Assembly: GCF_047496725.1 (NCBI RefSeq)
Contig: NC_132984.1
Coordinates: forward strand, 7,397,001-7,461,000
Length of the DNA: 64,000 bases
DNA from: Anoplolepis gracilipes
Lineage: Eukaryota > Arthropoda > Insecta > Hymenoptera > Formicidae
Direction: 5' to 3'
The translations under genes and the position numbers were made by a program. Shown piece by piece: positions 54,209-64,000 of the stretch. The notes under the pieces are model-generated. The model had not been told where the DNA came from. It saw only the letters and a list, made by a program, of their open reading frames with translations, and made no database searches. Position 1 is the first letter of the stretch. Every line of letters starts with the position of its first letter.

Positions 54209-55530
54209 ATATATATATATAAATTATATGATGTAATAATTAAAATATGCAATGCTTTGATTAAAATCATTATAAATATATTATACAATCTTTTTAAATA
54301 TTATATTATAAACTTTCATGTATTGGATAGTTCTTAAAAATAATTAAATTAAGAAAAATTTAAAAAGAGAGAAAATGAAATTTGGGATAAAAGAACATGT
54401 ACAAATAAAAGAACGTGGTTACCATATACATATATACATTGTATCTGATCGTACATATATGCCTCTCGTATTATATTGTATATTTAATGCGTAATTATGT
54501 ATATCGAGCAAGAAAAAATAAAATAAAAGAAAAAAAAAGGATATAATAGTACTTTATATAATAGTATTCTGAATTTATCATGAAATAATCGTTTCACAAT
54601 TTTATTTATTGAATTGGTATTTGCAATCTAATTATGATTTTTTTTTCATATAAAAATTAACAATTCTTATTATTCTGAAGGGATAATATAATCAAAGCTT
54701 AAGCGACAGTTTGCGAAATTTCTTTGCCTTGGAAATAAAGTTTTTCTTTTACCCGTAATTACTCGTAATTATTCGTAAAGGATTAAGATTTTTATATAAA
54801 AATGTTCAATCACATAAAAAAAATATTTATTTTTATATTATATTTTAATGTAATATTATATAATATTACATATTTACCTTCCATACTAATCGAAAGTCAT
54901 TTTCTAATTAATAGTATTTACCAAGTTATACTAAAATGTATAGATCTAATAAATAGAAAATGTGCTTTAACAGCTTTTTAGCGAAACTCCTCGATGTAAA
55001 TTAAAACAAGTACCTCGTGTATAATGTGCTAAAAAGAATATTTTCCATAAGTTTGATTTGCATAAATTTTTGCAGAGATTTGAGCGCGAATTAAAAGTTT
55101 GGTATCATAAAAAGGTTTATGAATTATGATTTAAAAGCCTCTTTAGAATTGTTTAAAATTCCTGCATTTACATTTTTTTCTATATAACTAGTGTGAACAC
55201 TATACATATAAGAAATATATACCATTTACCTAAAATAATATAAATTAAACAGAATTTTTTTTGTATGAGTTAAGAGACCAAGAAAGATATAAATACAAAG
55301 CACACTCGGAGAGATTTTCCTTCACGTAAAAGTCTTTTTTCTTGCCTCGATATAAATAATTGCAATAGGCGCTTTCGTTACTATCCCGGGTTCCAATTAC
55401 ACATGCGTCTAATTCATAATACTTTCGAAAATGATTTAATGATTTTGGACAGTAGAGTACTTTGTAATAATTAATATAATAATGATAATAATAATGAATA
55501 CCATTTTTATCATATAACATATCGTGACAG
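54209..55530. other. Intergenic, no supported gene
   Basis: AT-rich DNA after the FBXO21-like last exon. The minus-strand open frame at 55245-55520 shows no recognised family. Confidence 0.4.
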
Positions 55531-55551
55531 ACTCACACTCAGGCGTCACAT

Positions 55552-55850
55552 GATAATTTACCATGATCCAAGAGTCTTTGCTAGACCACCAAATTTTCAA
55601 TGTAGTCGTTGTGGACAACATTTTTTTTGTACTTTTCAGCTTATTCAAATCACACCCCGACTTGTCCGATATTGATTGAGAGAAGAGATGAATGAGAAAT
55701 GAAGATAATGACGACTCACATTGTCATACAGACAAGAGTGCTTATATGAATGGAGACGAACAGGGAATGATAATCCCGCAAACATACAGATGTGACACAT
55801 GTAACATAAATTATCCAAATTTTTCATACGCAAGACGTTCATAAAAAAAG
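55552..55850 (+). pseudogene. Possible zinc-finger gene fragments
   Basis: Plus-strand translation near 55585-55625 gives RPPNFQCSRCGQHFFC. Near 55785-55845 it gives TYRCDTCNINYPNFSYARR, in another frame. Each has a Cys-x-x-Cys like the start of a C2H2 finger of the type seen in insect BTB/lola-like transcription factors, but the expected histidines are missing and stops intervene. Weakly supported. Confidence 0.25.
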
Positions 55851-55859
55851 CGTCGCAAT

Positions 55860-56440
55860 TACGAACCGTATTAAATTAGCAAATCATTAATAATAGACGA
55901 ATCATCTTCCCGAGATCAAATCAAAGTGATGATGACACAACGATGCGCGAAAACAGCCTTTTTTATGTCTCTTTCGTATCTTTTTTTTTCTCTATCCAAA
56001 TAGTTAAAGAAACTTTATTTTTAAAAACATATTAATATTTTTAAAAATATTTCTATATTGTCAGAAAACACGGATATATAACTATTATATAACATGTAAC
56101 TAATATGTAACTTCTTTTAATTTACATCGAATCGAGGGATAGCACTAATTGTAAAAAGCATTTGAAATACATTCCTTATTTATCAGATATATCTCAGTAT
56201 TACTTGGTAAATACTACATGTCAGGTACTACATGAAGTAACTCTCGACTAGTATCAGAAGTAAATATATAATTTTTATACGATAATCTGGAAACTATATC
56301 TGAAAAATTTTCTTATGATCAGTTTTTGAACAGAACAAGTTCGATAATTACTATTTAAAATAATTAAATCTAATATACATAGTTAACTTGAATAACGCAA
56401 TTTGGTTATATTACATTAGTTATATATATATATATATGTC
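55860..56440. other. Intergenic, nothing recognised
   Basis: AT-rich sequence without supported gene or clear repeat. Confidence 0.4.
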
Positions 56441-56444
56441 CAGG

Positions 56445-56900
56445 GGCAGTTTTGACGACACTTTTTTTATTCAATATAAAAATATGCGCAACTGTCCAGA
56501 GAGTACCATGCAACAAGTCATTTTAAAATATTCGGTTTAATTTTCAAATAATATGAAAAAAAGTATAAAATGGCAGTTTTGACTACTTCTTTTATAGTTG
56601 GGTAGTTTCAATGACAATGTATATGAAATATATACTTTTTAGTGTTACAGAGGCAGTTTTGACGACTAAATATATAAATTGTAGCTATGTAAAGGCTGTT
56701 TTGACGACTGGTCGTTAAAAGTGCCTTATTATTGCTATAAACTATATATTTGTCCAGACGGTATAAAGTTGTTTTAACGACATTATATATATAAATATAC
56801 AATGTCGTCAAAACAACCTTTTTACCATTGATATATAGTTTACATTAAAGGTTGCATTAAATCATTTTTATGGCTACATTAAATCATTTTTGACAACTGT
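56445..56900. repeat. Cluster of GGCAGTTTTGACGAC-like motifs
   Basis: Near-identical copies of (G)GCAGTTTTGACGAC occur at about 56446, 56572, 56652, 56695 and 56768 in one orientation (the second and last with changes). An inverted GTCGTCAAAACAACC lies at about 56803. Spacing is irregular (about 40-125 bases) with AT-rich spacers. No coding sequence is seen. It resembles the subterminal repeats of a DNA transposon, but no ends were found. Confidence 0.6.
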
Positions 56901-57499
56901 ATATATTTAGTGTTTTCTTTATTTAATATTATGAATTTCTGTTTTTAGATTTTGTTACATTCTAATTATCTTAATCTTAATGTAGAATCTTAATATAGAA
57001 TAAGAAAAAAATTTGGGTATAAAATAAAATCCAATTACATTAAATGTTATTTATATGTTGTTTTTATTAAATAAAATTCTTTTTTCTTTCTTTTGTTAAT
57101 CTAAGTAATACACGAATATTTTTACACGTTAACAAAAATTTATAATTATTGTGTAAATAAGTATGAATAAACATATAATTTACATGTTATTGGATTAAAT
57201 TTGTTTATTTGTATTTGAAACTTTATCTGTATTTCAAAACTACCTTAATTACATATACGTATTTATTACACATCATTATATTACTTTAAAATTTTTTTAG
57301 ATCACTATGAAATGTATATTTATATAAATCATATATATCGTATATAAATATCGTAAAATTGCTTTATCAGACTCAATTAGGTTTTATTCGCTTTAACATG
57401 CTTTAAAAAAGTGATATATATTCTGTTGTTCATATCATATACATTTAGAAATAATATAATATATATAATGAAAGAGATATACATATATATATGATATAT

Positions 57500-57565
<66 letters not shown>

Positions 57566-58076
57566 ATATATATTTATAATATAAACAATATATAAAACTT
57601 AAAACGAAATAAAATAAAATGACTCAAGTTTATCTTCGATATATAAAATCTATTTAAAATAAAAAATAATAAATCAGCTCTATTTAACAAAAATAATACT
57701 TTTTCTTGTCTATAAAATACTTTTAAATACTTATAATCATAAATCTATGTGATTATTATAATTAAAGAAATATTTAAAAAATATTAAATTTGTACTGTTG
57801 AATCTTAATAAAATTATATCGCATTAATAATATAAAAAAATGGAATCCTTTCATCATAGCATATAATATTAGTATTGGAAGCAATACTTGTATTTCGTGA
57901 AAATAACATCGCACAATTTTAAATGATTACTTTTCTTAAATAAAAAATACTTTTGTTATAGTTAGAGAATAGCCAGAAAAGAGATATATAATTTTAAAAC
58001 ATATTTAATAAATTTATCACAAACCATAAAACATCATTTCTTAAGCAAAACGATAATAGTAAAATTTTTATACATA

Positions 58077-58127
<51 letters not shown>

Positions 58128-58210
58128 ATGACAATAGCAGAATATACAACAAGAGCAATTTTTACGACAATAGTTTTAAAGATAATAGTTAAGTGGTTGT
58201 TCTTATTTGG
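56901..58210. other. AT-rich region with (TA)n tracts
   Basis: (TA)n lies at about 57500-57560 and 58078-58114. No gene is seen. Confidence 0.5.
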
Positions 58211-61200
58211 TTATGTAACCAAGTTTTTATCTGGGCACTTGTACGAGTCTTTTAATACGGGATATTTGATTTTTATTTTGTTAATTTCACGTAAAGATGG
58301 CAATTTTTTATTTTTTATGAAAGTTTGGAATGAAGATAAAACTATTGTGCGCTCATCATTCGTCCATCTGACCTTATGAGTACTTTTTCTTGTAGAACCA
58401 AAAGGAGATACTAAAATAAAATGTTACATATGTTAGTTTAGTATATTTATTATAAAATATATTATTTAATAAAAAGTAACGTGTATACTTAAAATGATTT
58501 AAACTTACTTTTCCTTCTCTGTGTATTATTTACGTCATTCTTTCTTCTAGACATCTGTTTAGATCGCTTTATTTTTTTTGATGATAAAATATTTAAATCT
58601 GTATCATATTCATCATGTGATTCGGTCACATTTTCAATATCATAATTAATTTTCCTCTTAGAAGCCAAACGGTTTACTGAAATAATGATAAAATTCACAT
58701 TATGTATAAAATGCTTATACATATAGAATATATCTCTAAATGAATGCGGGTTAAGATAATCACTAAATGATAGAAGAAAGAATTAAAAAAATATGACTTT
58801 AAAAAACGCTTAAAAAAAGTAACATTGGAAAATAAAAAAATATTTTTCTTTTGTATAATTGTAATATATATAGAAAACAATAGAAGTTTCTTTTTCTTAT
58901 ATTATATAATATCTGCTATTTAATAATTACTTTAAACAGTATAAAATCAGGTTATTTAAAGTCTTGTATATTTATTGTAAAACCTATTAAGGAATAATAT
59001 ATATTTGATATAGAAATTATTCAAACGTACCTTTCGTTTTTTCTATATTATCATTTATATGATTATCGATATCATTTTCTTTGTTAGACAGTTGTTTAGA
59101 TTGTTTTGTTTTTGTTAATGATGAAGTATCAGAAGTATTTAAACTTAAATCTGAGATAATAGTCATGGTATCCTTATTTTCATTCTCACTCTCATCAACA
59201 TCATCGCTTTCTGTTGTATCTTCTCCTTGTGCGTATTTGAGTAAACGTGATATAGCCAAATCTTTTGTTACAATTGACTGTCTATAGTGTGATTATTTAT
59301 GTATCTTTTTGTGATGTCCCATGAAATCAGCTAGATCATTCACTTCATGTTCAGGCATATCTAATGAAATGCATACCGTAGCAATATGTTTCCGTAACAT
59401 TGTACCTCGTAACGAAGTTGGCATTTTCGCGCCAGAAATTATAGAATATTTTCGCATTAATACACATGCTCTCAAATATTTGTATCTTCTTTTGTCATGT
59501 GAATATATACCAAAAATATAAGGATTATTTTCAGGAACGCCAGCATGTTTACGATACTTTACAATCATTTGCATACATTTTAAGACTTCTTCATGGAGTA
59601 ACACAGGAACCGTTCTTCCTAATTTACCGCGTATTGTCATTCGTACATATTTAGATAAAGATTTATATAATTCAGGTGCTTCTTCTTTTGAAACTACCGC
59701 ACAATTTTCCAAATTTTCAATTAAAACATGCTCTAGTTCACCAGCACGTCTTCTATTAAATATCATAATGGATAATAATGTTGTTTCAGTTAGCAAACGC
59801 CATGCTTGAATTGAGAAATCATTTGTTTGTAAAAATTCTAAAGCTTTTGTGCGTTCAATTTTGAGATAAGCATTAAATATCTTAATATCATTTATAGATG
59901 GTAATACAATATTTTTTTGCCTTTTTCGATGCCCTTGAGTTTCAAACACAATTTTATTTACAGTGACAGGATAATCCTCTTCAAATAATTTCAAAAAATT
60001 TTCTACTGCAGTTTGTTTGTTAAAATCTTGTTTCTTAATGCACATACTTCTTAAAATTTGTCCAACTTGTTTTATAAGTGTTCCCAAAGATGATGCAATG
60101 GATGGTATTTTATATGTCCAAGTTTTTTCGTCAAATTGTGCGAGTTTGTTGACTGCTTTAATGCATTGTTCATATTTTATTGAATCATATATTGAAGAGA
60201 AATCTATTATACTATTATCGAGAGCTCTCAAAACAATTAAAAATCGTCCAAGTAATCTCAATCGCGCTCTGATCATATCGTGCTGATGTTGGAGACGATA
60301 CTTGTGACACATTTTATTACCATAACCAATTAATAGTTCATCATATCTAATAATTTGAGTTATACTGTCTTCCCTCATCACTGGAAATACTAATCTTCTT
60401 AATGGTGTATTTGCACTATAATGTATACGACAAGCCACAGTACGTCCCAATATTTTTACATTTCTTTGAAGATAATCTCTTTTTTGTGTACATGACGCAA
60501 AATGATGTCTTATATTATTTTCAGAAAAAAAATTTTTTTTTCTTTGCATTTTGCACAGGGAATAAAATTGCTCGCCTGTCTATTTAAATTTTTTCTCGGA
60601 CGCCGGCATACAATTAAGTCTCCTTTATTTAAATAAAAATTTGTATTATATATGAAATTTCCTTTTCGTCTAAATAAATTAAAAATCTTTTTTCGTTCTG
60701 AAGTTACCTTAATAAATGATAAATACAAAATATATAATAAATTATGATTAAATTAAAAATAAATTATTCAAAATTTTATATATACTATATACAATATGTA
60801 TATTAATATAATGTAATTACTAACATTTGAAAAGCATAAAAAATGATTTCGAATGTTATAGTTAGCAAATTTTTTATATATAACATTAGTATAAGGCTTT
60901 TATAGGATAAGATAGTTTATAAGGACATAATGTATTAGGAAAAAGAAATAAAGTCCCTTAGGAAGCTGGGGACTATAATAAGCATTTTTTTTAATATATA
61001 GAATTAGAGGAGAAATTTATTTATGTTTATCATATATATAATCATATAAAAATAATAATATAATATCTATCAGCTTTATAACAAACTTTCATTGAATTTA
61101 GTGTGAAAAACATTTTCAGATAAATATTAGTTTATAAAAATTAAATATAATATGCTTTGATTTGGGCAAATGCAAAAATTCCAATAATACTTTAATAGTA

Positions 61201-63708
61201 TGTTTTCAAGTTAGACATGAAAATCTTAATGTAAAGAAATAATGCATTAATTGTTTAATAGTTTCATTTTTTATAAAATTTCGAATAATTCAATTAGAAA
61301 TTTACTTTAAAGCATAATTTTAAAAATATAAAGTATTAAAATTTCGAAAGTAATGATAAATTATGAGAAAAAAATGTCTATCATTTCTACATTGAAATTT
61401 TCAATTTCATTTTACTTTTAAAAGATTCTAAATGTTGGTAACTTTGTATATAACATATAAAACTTACCCTTAGGTAAAAAACGAAATTTTTTCACATCTT
61501 CAGTTTTATGCACTGATTCCAAGTGCCTTGCAAATTGGGTTTGAAATTTTTTACAATATGGACACATATTTCGTTTTAATTTAGGATTGTCAGAAGTTTC
61601 CACATACATATTTCTATCATCACATACTTTTGATGAGAATGATGATGTTAAACTTAATGTATTGTCTACAGTTTTATTTTTACTCATATTAATCGTATAT
61701 TTGTTTGTACTTTCATCTTCATCTTCATCTTTATCTGTGTTTTCAAGTATAGAACAATCTGACAAATGAAAACTATCATCGGAATTATTTTTAGATATAA
61801 TAGATATATTAGATTCAGTATTATTATCATTGATTTCACACTCCAAACCTAACTGACTTTCTGTGAGTGTAGATTGCGCAATTGGAACGAATGTATTATT
61901 TGAAATATTATTGAAAATATTTGCATTTAAAGAAATATTATTATTGATGGCACCATATGTATTATTTAGCTGCAGATTGTTGTATGTAATATCAATGTTC
62001 TCTGTGCGCATTGGAAGTAATCTCTTTTTTACTAGTATATTAACATTTTGTATGTCTAAAATCCTCAGAGTTTTTTTAAGATTTTTAAATTTCTCAATAT
62101 TTCCATTTTCACATATTTTAAAAGTAGAGTTAAATTCATCACAACTTTGAACGTTCTGTTTTACATCAGAAAGCTTACTGGCTAAATCAATATTTAACGC
62201 ATTAGAATTGACAGTTTAGTAAAGAATCTATAAAACAAAATTTATTAAAATAAAATAGACATTTTTATTGCGAATAATTTAAGTTGCAAAAGCTGTAAAT
62301 GTATTGTAATGCAAAGTAAGTGAAAAAGTTGTATAAAGAAAATTATTATATTTATTCCAGAATTTTATTGCATAATGTTATAATCTGATTATTAATTATG
62401 TGTATCATGACTTACCGCTCATCTCATTGTTGTTACTAAAAATTGATACATTAAGATTTTCATCAATAAAAGGAGCATCTTTAGGCAAATGTCTCAGTAT
62501 CTTTAATATTATCTATATTATATATATTATCACAATTTGTCAAATTAAAATCAGACTTTGTATTGTACTGTTCAATATCATATTTACTGTTTGACGGAAT
62601 GCAAGTGTCTTCTGCTATGTCAAATATCATATATGATGTATCAATATTTAACGCAGCATTATAATTGTCAGTTGGCGGAGAATCTGTAAAATCAAATTTA
62701 GGAAAATGAAATCAAGACATTTTATTACAATTTGTTACAAAAGCTATAAATATATTGTATGCAGCATGCAAAGTAAAAAAGCTGCATGCAGAATATTTAT
62801 TTTTAAAGAATTTAAAAAATGAAATTTATAGAAATAAGGTACAGACATTTTTATTGGGTACAATTATATTACGAAAGCTATATTTATTATCATACAAGTA
62901 TGTAAAAAAGCTGCATGTAGAATAGTTATTGCGTATTATAATCTGATTATAAATTATTTGTATCATAGACTTACCATTCATCTCGTTGTTATCACTCACA
63001 ACTGGTGTAGTAAGATTTTTATCAACAGAATGAGCATCTTCATCAGTCAAACATGCACCGTCTCTAATATTGTCAATATTATTTGTATTATCACAATTTG
63101 TCAAATTAAAATCAGACTTTGTATTGCATTGTTCCATATCACATTTATTGCTTGACGGAATGCAAGCGCCTTCTGCCAATTCAAATATTACATTTGGTGT
63201 ATCAATATTTAACGCAGCATTGTAATTGACAGTTGGTGGAGAATCTGTAAAATCAAATTTAGGAAAATGAAATCAAGACATTTTATTGCAATTTATGTTG
63301 CAAAAGCTATAAATATATTTTACACTTTTATGTTAATTTAGTATATATTATAATACCTGATGTTAACAAAGTTAATTTTACTTTCGGATTTTTCTTGTTT
63401 ATCTGCAATCTGTTGCAAACTGAATTTGCTTTCTAAATAACATATAAAAAAATTTTAAATACATATTTACTTATTTAAAATTACAATATCTTGCATTTTT
63501 TTATTATAAAGATATAAGTACAAATATAAATTGTCTTACGACAATTTAAATGTTCTTAATATTTTCCTTTATTTTAAAGATTATGAATTTATTTTTTATC
63601 GTACTTACTATCAGTTGCGATAATGTATGATTTTTTAATATTTTTTTCCTTTGTCTGCCTTTTATTATAAACAATATAATATTCATTAACACATATTAGA
63701 TTATACAT
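58211..63708 (-). pseudogene. C2H2 / tyrosine-recombinase-like / Myb-like gene, disabled
   Basis: Minus-strand exons (approximate): 63609-63708, 63357-63432, 62975-63244, 62416-62683, 61468-62227, 59031-60707, 58509-58676 and 58211-58410. The N-terminal part is acidic and repetitive. A finger-like segment follows (CPYCKKFQTQFARHLESVH), then a second CxxC...HHxxxC unit (PCAKC...RHHFASC). A large alpha-helical domain has FNRRRAGELEHVL (R..GE, box I like), RGKLGRTVPVLL, SLRGTMLRKHIAT, FMGHHKKIHK and then SHYRQS. The order fits a tyrosine recombinase/integrase fold with Y in HYR as nucleophile. The last exon (VRWTNDERTIVLSSF) resembles a Myb/SANT-like unit. Lesions: a frameshift just after the exon start near 60700; a frameshift in an A/T homopolymer near 60540; TAA at 59293-59295, two codons before HYR; and frameshifts in two repeated N-terminal exons. 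Whether it is a transposon or host gene is unknown. Confidence 0.6.
62160..63320 (-). repeat. Tandem exon repeats in the recombinase-like gene
   Basis: Two copies of an exon plus its upstream intron (62400-62740 and 62960-63300) are about 85-90% alike by eye and about 560 bases apart. A third, shorter match begins at about 62180-62290. All start with an AG/ATTCT acceptor and encode a DS(P/L)...ALNID-like segment. Confidence 0.7.
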
Positions 63709-64000
63709 TTTGATTAGCAGTTCAACGTCCGTTAATTCTAATATTAGTAATCTCGTCTGTCCTATTAAAACAACACTAGCAAAATTAATAACAACAGCAA
63801 AAATAACGACAACGAACAAAATAAGACATCTTTTTCTTTTCCCTTTTATAGCAATGAATTGGTTCGTGATGTCAGCGATCCCAGTTTAAAACTGATTCAG
63901 TTATTGTTTATAGATTTAGTAAGGCCACGCACGGGGGAAATTAAACGGAAATGTTATTTTTGCGGAGAAAATACGGAATAGTTATGTTAGAGCTTTAAAC
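63709..64000. other. Upstream of the recombinase-like gene
   Basis: Less AT-rich than the interior, with CGCACGGGGGAAA near 63928. It could hold the promoter or a transposon end; the window stops before this can be judged. No terminal inverted repeat partner was found. Confidence 0.3.

Noticed and set aside
58122..58379. Plus-strand open frame of 85 codons
   Set aside because: It is the complement of the last exon of the recombinase-like gene, whose minus-strand translation is coherent and has a good acceptor.

Overview
The window is AT-rich eukaryotic DNA with spliceosomal introns, abundant (TA)n tracts and many transposon remnants. The protein fragments look insect, most likely Hymenoptera and probably an ant: duplicated fatty-acid-synthase (FAS) and fatty-acyl-CoA-reductase (FAR) loci, an FBXO21-like gene, and the transposon types present. 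This assignment comes from family recognition only; no search was run.

Layout. (1) 0.8-4.4 kb and 15.6-18.0 kb, minus strand: two head-to-tail copies of the first five exons of a FAS gene (ketoacyl-synthase region only). Copy 1 has a frameshift; copy 2 is open for 455 codons. (2) 8.8-10.3, 24.9-26.4 and 31.5-37.1 kb, minus strand: three tandem copies of a FAR locus. Copies I and II keep only the last three exons. Copy III has nine exons that splice in frame to 500 codons but carries one TAG. An unrecognised short two-exon gene accompanies copies II and III. (3) 4.8-8.0, 10.67-14.33, 26.8-29.3, 33.4-33.7 and 39.6-42.2 kb: foldback elements, a deleted Gypsy-type LTR retrotransposon, a possible solo LTR, a LINE fragment, an integrase remnant and mariner-like ends. 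(4) 43.5-54.2 kb, plus strand: an FBXO21-like pseudogene split by a 7.3 kb two-gene DNA transposon (45.77-53.06 kb) with matching terminal inverted repeats. (5) 58.2-63.7 kb, minus strand: a multi-exon C2H2 / tyrosine-recombinase-like / Myb-like gene with several disabling changes.

No bacterial genes, CRISPR arrays, rRNA or tRNA genes were seen. The FAS and FAR modules belong to the pathway making long-chain alcohols, cuticular lipids and pheromone precursors in insects. Here they look like a decaying lineage-specific gene cluster. The most interesting objects are the recombinase-like gene (stop codon just before the presumed catalytic tyrosine), the two-gene transposon with its AAACGTTT-rich ends, and the 1.4 kb hairpin whose insertion can be dated against an empty paralogous site inside the same window.
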